Under the pieces are notes generated by a model. It did not search any database and was not told the DNA's origin. It saw only the letters and a list, made by a program, of their open reading frames with translations. A DNA stretch of 64,000 nt from Flavobacterium sp. ACN6 (GTDB lineage: Bacteria; Bacteroidota; Bacteroidia; Flavobacteriales; Flavobacteriaceae). The position numbers and the translations under genes are program-made. Each line of letters starts with the position of its first letter. The stretch's first letter is position 1. Of this stretch, positions 27,164 through 34,911 are shown piece after piece. The stretch is taken from positions 120,603 through 184,602 of the forward strand of contig NZ_MRCQ01000010.1 of assembly GCF_002304005.1 (NCBI RefSeq). The letters run 5' to 3'.

Positions 27164-28801
27164 TTACCAAAAAACGGTATATAATGCCACTAGTATTCCG
27201 CAGATAATAAACGAGCCGACAATAAACTCTGATGACACTTTAAACATCGATTTATCGACTTCTATTTTATGAATTGCAGCTTCTTCTTCAGATACTGGAT
27301 TTGCCAGACTAAGACCAATCATTATAAACACAATTAAAAAGAAAACAATAGTCATTCGGTCTAAGAAAGGATAATCAGGAAAAGCGCCTTCTGTCCACAT
27401 AGGCAGGAATTTCAAAATGGCGGCGAGCGGCACTGTTAATAATGCGCCAGCAAGTCCAGCTGTTGGCGTTGTTTTTTTCCAAAACATTCCCAATAAAAAA
27501 ACTGCTAATACTCCGGGTGAAAAGAACCCAACATATTCCTGTATAAATTGATAGGCCTGATCTAATGATTTTAATGCCGGTGCTACAATGGCAGCAATGA
27601 TCATACAAACCACCACACACCATCTTCCGGTACGTACGAGCTTTTTTTCTGATGCCTGCGAATTGAAATATTTTTTATAAATATCTAAAGAAAAAATAGT
27701 CGAAATACTATTTGCTTTTCCTGCCAAAGAAGCTACAATTGCTGCTGTCAAAGCTGCAAGAGCCACGCCTTTTAATCCTGCTGGAAGTAAATTCATTAAA
27801 GTTGGATAAGCCTGATCTGGTTTTAAAACTCCTGCTGCATCTACCATTTCCTGCTGAAACATTCCGTTAGAATGCATTACGAACATCGCAATACCAGGTA
27901 GAACAGCAATAATTGGAACTAATAATTTTAGAAAGGCAGCAAATAAAATTCCTTTTCGGGCTGTTTTTAAATCGGCTCCTAAAGCGCGCTGCACAATATA
28001 TTGATTGCATCCCCAATACGCCAGATTATTGATTAACATACCACCAACCAAAACAGACATTCCCGGTAATTCAGTATAATGCGGATTTGATTCGTCTAAG
28101 ATCATGTGCAAATGTCCAGGCGCTTCATCGGCAATAATTGCCAGTCCTTTTAGAATATCTTTTCCAAAACCAAACTGATCTGATAGTAAAGTCAATGCCA
28201 AATAAGTGGTTACCAATCCTCCAAGAATTAAAACGATAACCTGAAACATATCGGTGTATCCAATTACTTTCATCCCGCCTAAAGTTACAATCACAGAGAA
28301 TAAACTCAGCGCAATAACACAAAACTGAAAACTTACTGGAGCAATAGATGAAATGGCCAAAGCACCTAAATAAATTATAGAAGTAAGGTTTACAAACACA
28401 TAGATCAACAGCCAGATAATAGCCATAATAGTACTTACCGTTCCGCTGTATCTTTTGGCCAGAAACTGCGGCATGGTAAATATCTTATTTTTAAGGTAAA
28501 CTGGTAAAATAAACATTGCCACGATAATTAATGTAGCAGCAGACATCCATTCGTAAGAAGCAATGGCAAGTCCTATTGCGAAACCAGAACCGCTCATACC
28601 AATAAAATGTTCTGCTGAAATATTAGATGCGATCAAAGAAGCTCCAATTGCCCACCAGGTAAGTGATCCCTCTGCTAAAAAATATTCGTTGGAACTAGTT
28701 GCTGCGGTTTTCTTGCTTCTGTAAATATACATTCCATAAGCCGTGACTATAACAAAGTAAATAAAGAAAATAATGTAATCTGCGGTTTGTAATACATTCA
28801 T
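27164..28801 (-). CDS. SSS family sodium:solute symporter
   Basis: A 545-residue inner-membrane protein of the sodium:solute symporter family, with about 14 hydrophobic helices. It starts with DYIIFFIYFVIVTAYGMYIY and contains the core features NEYFLAEGSLTWWAIGASLIASNISAEHFIGMSGSG and AAIVASLAGKANSISTIFSLDIY. The length equals that of the bacterial galactose symporter vSGLT. The family also includes myo-inositol symporters (SMIT), and here an inositol oxygenase is in the same operon, so either a sugar or inositol is plausible. The substrate cannot be told from sequence. It follows the HGSNAT-like gene by 55 bases. Confidence 0.9.
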   Translation of the reverse strand: MNVLQTADYIIFFIYFVIVTAYGMYIYRSKKTAATSSNEYFLAEGSLTWWAIGASLIASNISAEHFIGMSGSGFAIGLAIASYEWMSAATLIIVAMFILPVYLKNKIFTMPQFLAKRYSGTVSTIMAIIWLLIYVFVNLTSIIYLGALAISSIAPVSFQFCVIALSLFSVIVTLGGMKVIGYTDMFQVIVLILGGLVTTYLALTLLSDQFGFGKDILKGLAIIADEAPGHLHMILDESNPHYTELPGMSVLVGGMLINNLAYWGCNQYIVQRALGADLKTARKGILFAAFLKLLVPIIAVLPGIAMFVMHSNGMFQQEMVDAAGVLKPDQAYPTLMNLLPAGLKGVALAALTAAIVASLAGKANSISTIFSLDIYKKYFNSQASEKKLVRTGRWCVVVCMIIAAIVAPALKSLDQAYQFIQEYVGFFSPGVLAVFLLGMFWKKTTPTAGLAGALLTVPLAAILKFLPMWTEGAFPDYPFLDRMTIVFFLIVFIMIGLSLANPVSEEEAAIHKIEVDKSMFKVSSEFIVGSFIICGILVALYTVFW

Positions 28802-28856
28802 AATGTGTGGTTATTGTATGGTTAGATAGTAAGATGTATTTAAATTTGAATGTCTC

Positions 28857-29999
28857 TCAAATTTTTAGAAACCATTTTCTTTTGTATAAAAAGTATAGTA
28901 AAAGAAGCTGTATTATTGTAACGGATAAAGCAGCAAAAAAAGGCTGCCATACAAGTGGCGTAAAATTGATAAGTCCGCCAAAAACATAATCTGCCGTATG
29001 TTTAAAATCAACTAAACCTTCTGCGGCGATGTAAATCAAAATAGAATTTGAACCGATTAAGATTAATGGAAATGCCCATTTATGAAAACCGAACAAGTCA
29101 ATGATCAAATAGAAAAAAACAAAAAACAAAATACTGAATCCGCCGACAAAACATACAAATGAACTCGTCCATAAATGTTTATTGATTGGGAAATTAATAT
29201 CCCAAACTAATCCTGCCATAATTAGAACAATCGCCGTAAGAGTCATTAAAAGCAATTTTACTTTTATAGAAAAAGAGTATTTTTCTTTTAAAAATGTTCC
29301 CACAAAAACACCTAATAATGCTGTCGCAATAGCAGGTATAGTTGAAAAAATGCCTTCCGGATCATAAACGGTACTATGCAGTCTGCCGGGTAAAAATAAA
29401 CGATCAATATATCCTTCTAATGAGCCTTCTTTAGTTAAAACCCCTGCGCCAAACTCAGGCACGGGAATCCATTTCATTGCTGCATAATAGCCAATCAAAA
29501 TAGCAAAAAACCAAATTAATTGTTTTTTAATGTCAAAATTTAAATAGATGATTCCTGCAAAAAACCAAGCCAGACCAATTCTTCCTAAAACACTTGCAAA
29601 ACGGGTATGATCAAAACCATCGAATCGCAATAATCCATTTACCACAAATCCTAAAATCAGTAAAATACAGGTTCTTCTGAGCATTGATAAGTAAATTTTC
29701 TTCTTTTCGTTGCTTGGTAATTCTTGCGGCGTTTTTACACCAGCGAGTTCCATTTTCTTTTCAAAAGAGTACGGCATTGAAACTCCTGCAACAAACAGAA
29801 AAACAGGAAAAATCATATCATAAAACGTAATTCCATTCCATTCTGCATGATGCAATTGCGATGACATCCAGATAAAAACGGGAATTGGGGCAGCTTTGGC
29901 AAGAGCATGAATAATATGTTCTCCGCTCATAATCCAAAACATAACAAATCCGCGCAGCGCATCTAAAGAAATTAATCTTCCTTTTGTAGTGTTACTCAT
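28857..29999 (-). CDS. HGSNAT/DUF5009-like membrane acetyltransferase
   Basis: A 380-residue multi-helix inner-membrane protein of the heparan-alpha-glucosaminide N-acetyltransferase (HGSNAT) / DUF5009 / NagX group. It starts with RLISLDALRGFVMFWIM and has the family signature HHAEWNGITFYDMIFPVFLF (His at about residue 51). This aligns with the HAxWNG region of HGSNAT thought to carry the acetyl-transferring His. About ten further hydrophobic segments follow. HGSNAT moves an acetyl group across the membrane onto terminal alpha-glucosamine, making it cleavable by alpha-N-acetylglucosaminidase. A GH89 enzyme of exactly that type lies at 52806-54980. The gene is between the LacZ-like GH2 and the symporter. 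Substrate here is inferred. Confidence 0.8.
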   Translation of the reverse strand: MSNTTKGRLISLDALRGFVMFWIMSGEHIIHALAKAAPIPVFIWMSSQLHHAEWNGITFYDMIFPVFLFVAGVSMPYSFEKKMELAGVKTPQELPSNEKKKIYLSMLRRTCILLILGFVVNGLLRFDGFDHTRFASVLGRIGLAWFFAGIIYLNFDIKKQLIWFFAILIGYYAAMKWIPVPEFGAGVLTKEGSLEGYIDRLFLPGRLHSTVYDPEGIFSTIPAIATALLGVFVGTFLKEKYSFSIKVKLLLMTLTAIVLIMAGLVWDINFPINKHLWTSSFVCFVGGFSILFFVFFYLIIDLFGFHKWAFPLILIGSNSILIYIAAEGLVDFKHTADYVFGGLINFTPLVWQPFFAALSVTIIQLLLLYFLYKRKWFLKI

Positions 30000-30005
30000 T
30001 TTTTA

Positions 30006-30212
30006 GTATTCGGTTTTCAGTGTTCAGTCTTCAGTTTTCGGTCGCAGTTTTCAGTCTTCAGTTTTCAGTCGCAGTTTTCAGTCGCAGTTTTTAGTCGCAG
30101 TTTTTAGTCGCAGTGTTCGGTCGCAGTGTTCAGTCTCAGTTTTCAGTCTCAGTTTTCAGTCTCAGTGTTCAGCGCAAACTGCGACTGAAAACTGAGACTG
30201 CGACTGAACACT
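30006..30212. repeat. 13-bp tandem repeat ending in an inverted copy
   Basis: The gap between the HGSNAT-like gene and the LacZ-like GH2 gene is a degenerate minisatellite. About ten direct copies of a 13-base unit (GTTTTCAGTCGCA and close variants) run from about 30034 to 30170, followed by inverted copies at 30178-30212. The segment 30144-30166 pairs with 30178-30200 at 22 of 23 positions around an 11-base loop, forming one long hairpin. The unit is not a multiple of three, and no frame is conserved. Confidence 0.85.
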
Positions 30213-30226
30213 AAAAAATGAATACT

Positions 30227-33200
30227 TTAAAAAATAGGTTTTATAACAAATCCGTAGCTGTATTCGCTTTGGGTTAATACATATTTTTCGTGCGGCGGTA
30301 ATCCCCAGCTGTTGTCTCCTCCTAAGCCGCGTTGGGTTAAATCAACACAAACTACTACTTCTTCTCTTGGAGTAATATCGCTGGAATGAATATTTTTCTT
30401 AGAAATTCCTCCGTCAAAATCACTCGGATAATTATTTAAAGTACTCATACTTAAAGGCTGCAGACCTTTTATCTCCAAGCCATTTCCTTTATTGCTTGAC
30501 AACTTAAACCAGCGTATATCCGTCTTGTATCCATTTTCTTGTGGGCGTGTATAAGGCACATATTGGTCTGCAACTTTACTGTAATAAATTCCTTTTAATG
30601 CTGCTGTTTTTCTATCTGAATAATTTTCTAAAGGACCTCTTCCGTAATAATCCAAGTTTTCTAATTCATTTTTTAAAGTGAATATCATTCCGAAACGCGG
30701 GATTTCCGGCACCGGATTATTACCTTTTTTATAAGATGCTTGAATTTCTAAAGCACCATCATTTCCTAATGAATATTTAATTACATAATCAGAAGCAACA
30801 TCATTCAGTTTTAATTTGGCAGCGATATATTGCTTTCCGTTTTCCTCTGTCTGCTGAATGCTTTCCAGACTCGTATTTTTACCGGCAGTTCTCCAAACAT
30901 TCGTTCTAATCTGCATTTTATTTCCAATATCATTATCCGTTGGTGCTCTCCAGAAATTTGGTTCAGGATATTGTTTAAAATATTCCTTCCCTTTTAAGCT
31001 GTAATACGAAATCAGTCCTGTTTTTTTGCTGATTTTCACCACAACATTCTCTGAAGTCAAGACAAACTGTTCTTTTTCGTCCTGAATTTTAGCTGCATTT
31101 ACTTTTTCTGATTTTGTAAAATAATTAGCGTCTTCTATAACAAACTGTTCTTTGGCAATTTCAAAATTTTGAGGAAGCAATTCAGAACTCACTTTCGTGT
31201 AAGCAAAAACATTCAATAAATATTCTGTCCCTTCCTTTGATTGTAATTTTGGTAAATCAAGCTTAAACTGTTTCTTTGTTTTAGGATCTAAAGCAACATT
31301 AATTGTTCCTTCTTTAATTACTTTTCCGTTTTCTAAAACCTCATATTTAAAGTTGTATTTATTCAAATTTGTAAAACCAAAATCGTTTACAATTTCGATC
31401 ACTCCGTTTTTGATATTTATTGCATTAAATAAAATATCCTGATATACTTTTTTTACTTCAAATGCACCGGGATGCGGTGTTCTGTCAGCGTAAACTAATC
31501 CGTTGTGACAGAAATTTTCATCATTTAAATAATTTTGGCTTCCCAAATCGCCGCCATAAGCCCAGTATTCTCTGCCAGCTTCATCTTTTCTTTTATAACC
31601 CTGATCTACCCAGTCCCAAATGAAACCACCCTGCATGTTTTTGCTTCCGCGAATGATATCCCAGTATTCCTGAAAATTTCCGCTGCTGTTTCCCATCGCA
31701 TGCGAATACTCACACATGATATAAGGGCGTGTCACTTCTTTACGTGCCGCATATTCTTTCATGTACTCTATTGTCGGGTACATTGGGCAAACGATATCGG
31801 TATTTTCGTTTTCTTTTGCCTGCTCAAACTGAACCAATCTTGTATTATCTCTTTTTTTGATCCATTTGTAGGCTTCGTGAAATACAGGTCCGTTGGCACT
31901 TTCGTTACCTAATGACCAAATAATTACGGATGGCATGTTTTTATCTCTTTCAACAAGGCTATAGATTCTATCCAAATGTGCTTCTCTCCATTCTGGAAGA
32001 AAACCTGGATTCGTTTTTGGGTTCATCCAAATTAGAGGCTGTCCCTCTACTCCCATTCCATGACTTTCGATATTGGCTTCATCTACCAAAAACAAACCGT
32101 ATTTGTTACATAGTTTTACCCATAAAATATTGTTTGGATAATGACTGCAGCGCACTGAATTAATGTTCAGCTGCTTCATCATTTTGATGTCTTTCATCAT
32201 CGTAGCTTCGTCCTGATAATGTCCCGTTTCTGGATTGTGTTCGTGAATGTTTACGCCATGAACCATTAATCGAACTCCGTTTACCAATAATTGTCCGCCT
32301 TTTAATTCTACTTTTCTGAATCCGATTTGAGTTGAAACCGTTTCTATAATATCTCCTTTTGCATTTTTTAAGGTTAAAAGCAACGTGTATAAGTTTGGTG
32401 TTTCACTACTCCATAACTTTGGGCTTGATATATTCTGAGCAAAATTGATTATCTGAATTTTTGATGCTTCAAAATTGACATTCAATTCTTTTGTAAATAC
32501 ATTTTTACCTGAAGCATCTACCAATTTTGCTGTTAATTTTTGATTGTTAACAGCAGTCGAAGTCAGGTTTTTCAAACTTACTTCTACATTCATACTTCCG
32601 TTTTTGTATTTGGCATCTAAGTCTGGTTTGGCAAAAAAATCTGAAATTCGAACATTATCTGTACTGTACAAATACACATTTCTATCAATTCCAGAAAGTC
32701 TCCACATATCCTGATCTTCCAGATACGAACCGTCACTCCATCTGTAAACTTCTACAGCAAGATCATTTTTTCCTGGTTTTAAATATTTAGAAATATCAAA
32801 TTCTGCCGGACTTTTGGTGTTTTCAGTATACCCTACTTTTTCACCATTTACCCAAATATACATAGCCGCTGTTCCTGCTTCAAAATGAAGAAAAACATGT
32901 CGGTTTTTCCAGTTTTCAGGCAAAACAAAATCTTTTTTATAAGACCCAACCGGGTTATCCCAATGATTGATAAACGGCGGATTTTTTTCGAAAGGATAGG
33001 TTATGTTGGTGTAAATTGGGACACCATAACCATGAAGTTCCCAATTCGACGGCACTTGAAGTTCTTTCCAATGCAGCGTACTGAAATCTGTTTTGTAAAA
33101 ATCCTTTGGACGCTGATCTGGTGTCGGCGACCACGCAAATTTCCATTGACCGTTTAGAGAAAAATACCATGGAGAGTTTTCATATTTATCGCTTATTGCA

Positions 33201-33367
33201 GAAGTTTCGTCTGCATAAGGAAGAAAGGCAGCGCGAGCCGGTTCTCTGTTAATTTGAAATACTTGCGGATTTTCCCAATCGTTACGATCTTGTTCCTGAG
33301 CAGAAACAAAATTTCCGCAAAGTACAAGCAGGCTTAATAAAAGTATTATGGTTTTGATTTTATACAT
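30227..33367 (-). CDS. GH2 beta-galactosidase, LacZ-like (1046 aa)
   Basis: A secreted family 2 enzyme with the full LacZ layout. It has a signal peptide (IILLLSLLVLCGNFVSAQ), a sugar-binding domain (ENPQVFQINREPARAAFLPY, VPSNWELHGYGVPIY), Ig-like domain, TIM barrel, second Ig-like domain and the C-terminal small-chain domain (YGRGPLENYSDRKTAALKG, VVCVDLTQRGLGGDNSWG). The acid/base Glu is in IWSLGNESANG (about 487) and the nucleophile in IMCEYSHAMGNSSG (about 555). E. coli LacZ metal and substrate residues near RSHYPN-type motifs are present (VRCSHYPN). It lies 43 bases downstream of the inositol oxygenase gene and is the second gene of the operon. Terminal beta-galactose on arabinogalactan or glycolipid is a fitting target. 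Confidence 0.93.
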   Translation of the reverse strand: MYKIKTIILLLSLLVLCGNFVSAQEQDRNDWENPQVFQINREPARAAFLPYADETSAISDKYENSPWYFSLNGQWKFAWSPTPDQRPKDFYKTDFSTLHWKELQVPSNWELHGYGVPIYTNITYPFEKNPPFINHWDNPVGSYKKDFVLPENWKNRHVFLHFEAGTAAMYIWVNGEKVGYTENTKSPAEFDISKYLKPGKNDLAVEVYRWSDGSYLEDQDMWRLSGIDRNVYLYSTDNVRISDFFAKPDLDAKYKNGSMNVEVSLKNLTSTAVNNQKLTAKLVDASGKNVFTKELNVNFEASKIQIINFAQNISSPKLWSSETPNLYTLLLTLKNAKGDIIETVSTQIGFRKVELKGGQLLVNGVRLMVHGVNIHEHNPETGHYQDEATMMKDIKMMKQLNINSVRCSHYPNNILWVKLCNKYGLFLVDEANIESHGMGVEGQPLIWMNPKTNPGFLPEWREAHLDRIYSLVERDKNMPSVIIWSLGNESANGPVFHEAYKWIKKRDNTRLVQFEQAKENENTDIVCPMYPTIEYMKEYAARKEVTRPYIMCEYSHAMGNSSGNFQEYWDIIRGSKNMQGGFIWDWVDQGYKRKDEAGREYWAYGGDLGSQNYLNDENFCHNGLVYADRTPHPGAFEVKKVYQDILFNAINIKNGVIEIVNDFGFTNLNKYNFKYEVLENGKVIKEGTINVALDPKTKKQFKLDLPKLQSKEGTEYLLNVFAYTKVSSELLPQNFEIAKEQFVIEDANYFTKSEKVNAAKIQDEKEQFVLTSENVVVKISKKTGLISYYSLKGKEYFKQYPEPNFWRAPTDNDIGNKMQIRTNVWRTAGKNTSLESIQQTEENGKQYIAAKLKLNDVASDYVIKYSLGNDGALEIQASYKKGNNPVPEIPRFGMIFTLKNELENLDYYGRGPLENYSDRKTAALKGIYYSKVADQYVPYTRPQENGYKTDIRWFKLSSNKGNGLEIKGLQPLSMSTLNNYPSDFDGGISKKNIHSSDITPREEVVVCVDLTQRGLGGDNSWGLPPHEKYVLTQSEYSYGFVIKPIF

Positions 33368-33410
33368 TATTGTGGTTTTAGATAGCTTTCAAATGAAATT
33401 TCTGATATTT

Positions 33411-34289
33411 CTAGAAATTCAATTTTTCAGGTAAATATTTAGCAACTAATTCTTTATAATATGGAAGTAATGCTTTTACATCTGGTTTAACCGGAGCCTT
33501 AGTGTATAAATCGTACGGATTGAACTTTCTTACCCAGTCAAACATTTCTATGTCTTTTTCATTCATTAAATGAGCATAAGCATTTTCTTTGTGCTGTGAA
33601 TAAAAAGAATGATAACGAATCATGTATAAAGCCGGATCCGGAAGATAATCTTTCATAATCTGATACAAATATTCGTCATGACCCCAGCTCATTTTTACCT
33701 TTTCCAATCCGCAGTTCTGGGTATACACACCAAATTTGGTATTGAATCTTTCGTCTGTATAATCGGGGTTTTCTTTGAAAAATTCTGAGTAAACAATTTT
33801 GTCCGAGTAAGCACATCCAACTGGAAATGTATCGCCTACAACGGCCCACTGCGGTTCTCCGAACAAACATAAAATTTTACCCAAATCATGAATAAAACCT
33901 GTTAGTACAAACCAATCTGGGTGACCGTCTGCTCTAATGGCTTCAGAAGTCTGTAAAAGGTGTTGTGTTTGGTCTAAGTCAATATCTGGGTCGCTGTCGT
34001 CTACAAGTGTGTTTAAAAACTCAACAGCTTCCCAGATTGACATTTCTTTTTTATTGAATTGTAGAAATTCTGCTTCTTTATTACAAACAAAATCATAGGT
34101 TTGGTAGGTATGATTTATTCTATAAAATTCCTTAACGGTTTCTACTCTTTCTGAATCGACATAATTCCTAAATTCTTCTTTTTGCTTTTCAGGAGCACTT
34201 TCAGAAGGATCTGGATATCGCAGTAACAAATCATCTTCCCATTCATCTAAATTATTCAACGGATTGTCTGTGTCTATATTCTTTTTCAT
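33411..34289 (-). CDS. Inositol oxygenase (MIOX)
   Basis: A non-haem di-iron HD-domain enzyme that cleaves myo-inositol with O2 to D-glucuronate in the cytoplasm. All six expected iron ligands are visible by comparison with the eukaryotic enzyme: His in TQHLLQT, His-Asp in GFIHDLGKIL, His in MSWGHDEYLYQ, His in MIRYHSFY and Asp in YDLYTK. GEPQWAVVGDTFPVGCAYSD is nearly identical to the animal protein. Length (292) is normal. No signal peptide. It is the first gene of the proximal operon, with a -7 box 26 bases before the ATG and a candidate HTCS site upstream. Its presence in a glycan locus means that free inositol or an inositol-bearing glycan is a likely substrate. No uronate isomerase gene is in the window. 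Confidence 0.93.
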   Translation of the reverse strand: MKKNIDTDNPLNNLDEWEDDLLLRYPDPSESAPEKQKEEFRNYVDSERVETVKEFYRINHTYQTYDFVCNKEAEFLQFNKKEMSIWEAVEFLNTLVDDSDPDIDLDQTQHLLQTSEAIRADGHPDWFVLTGFIHDLGKILCLFGEPQWAVVGDTFPVGCAYSDKIVYSEFFKENPDYTDERFNTKFGVYTQNCGLEKVKMSWGHDEYLYQIMKDYLPDPALYMIRYHSFYSQHKENAYAHLMNEKDIEMFDWVRKFNPYDLYTKAPVKPDVKALLPYYKELVAKYLPEKLNF

Positions 34290-34314
34290 GGTCTAAAAGT
34301 TATAAGTTATAAGA

Positions 34315-34322
34315 CAAAAATA
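34315..34322 (-). promoter_or_regulatory. -7 box of the inositol oxygenase operon
   Basis: On the minus strand the bases read TATTTTTG, a full match to TAnnTTTG, ending 26 bases before the ATG. No TTG is seen at -33; the candidate HTCS site takes that place, as expected for an activator-dependent promoter. Confidence 0.55.
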
Positions 34323-34343
34323 GAATTACATCTACCGTTGAAA

Positions 34344-34374
34344 ATGGATTAATACATCAAAAACATGGATAATT
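34344..34374. promoter_or_regulatory. Candidate HTCS binding site upstream of inositol oxygenase
   Basis: Two direct ATGGA elements, at 34344 and 34364, are 20 bases apart; the second is part of AAACATGGATAATT (34361-34374). The same 14 bases, again preceded by ATGGA 21 bases earlier, occur upstream of susC at 52606-52619. The distance from the second element to the -7 box is 41-43 bases in both places. Direct repeats about two helix turns apart are typical of AraC-type DNA-binding domains, the kind carried by the HTCS at 34912. Confidence 0.55.
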
Positions 34375-34455
34375 CTTGTTTCTGTAGGATTTTTATGGAT
34401 TATTTATATAAAAAACATCTGTTTCACGTTCTTGTTGGTCATTTCATATTGCTTT

Positions 34456-34881
34456 CCTGTGGTTGAAACCACAGGCTATGTTTTTAATATTGAAATAAAA
34501 AAAATTACGCAATAGAATTTCAAATATAGCCCGTGGTTTCAACCACGGGAGACGTATTGGGCGAAATTAGATTGTGGCTATACATTGCGTTCCCGTGGTT
34601 GAAACCACGGGTTATGTTTTTAATATAAAAATGAAAAAATTACGAAATTCCATATCAAATATAGCCCGTGGTTTCAACCACGGGAGACGTTTGGGAAGAA
34701 ATTAGATTGCGGATATACATTGCGTTCCCGTGGTTGAAACCACGGGCTATGTTTTAATATTGAAATAAAAAAAATTACGCAATAGAATTTCAAATATAGC
34801 CCGTGGTTTCAACCACGGGAGACGTATGGGAAGAAATTAGATTGCGGATATCCATTGCGTTCCCGTGGTTGAAACCACGGG
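34456..34881. repeat. Array of seven 20-base palindromes in alternating orientation
   Basis: CCCGTGGTTGAAACCACGGG or its complement occurs at 34592, 34727 and 34862 (forward) and 34530, 34665 and 34800 (reverse). A variant, CCTGTGGTTGAAACCACAGG, lies at 34456. Start-to-start distances alternate 73-74 and 62 bases, giving a 135-base composite unit repeated about three and a half times. Each forward copy with the next reverse copy also makes a 24-base perfect inverted repeat. Linkers are conserved between units and AT-rich. The array fills the 622-base gap between the HTCS stop and the inositol oxygenase promoter; it could terminate the HTCS message. No ORF lies in it. Confidence 0.9.
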
Positions 34882-34911
34882 CTATGTTGCTCTTAATAGA
34901 AAATGGAAACA

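Noticed and set aside
27164..29999. Heparan sulfate utilisation locus
   Set aside because: HGSNAT-like and GH89 proteins fit heparan, but no heparan lyase, sulfatase or GH88 is in the window, and the other enzymes target plant-type sugars.
30006..30212. Coding tandem repeat
   Set aside because: The unit is 13 bases, so the frame shifts each copy, and no open frame is kept on either strand.
31535..31912. 125-residue frame opposite the LacZ-like GH2 gene
   Set aside because: Antisense to the catalytic barrel of GH2 including both active-site Glu motifs; no independent evidence of coding.
16962..34289. Plain pectin or rhamnogalacturonan locus
   Set aside because: Only one GH28 and no polysaccharide lyase, rhamnosidase or esterase is present, and inositol oxygenase, GH89 and GH92 are left unexplained. 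Kept only as a part of the picture.
34456..34881. CRISPR-like array of regularly spaced repeats
   Set aside because: The repeats are 20-base palindromes in alternating orientation, the spacers are nearly identical between units and spacing alternates 73/62. No cas genes are present.
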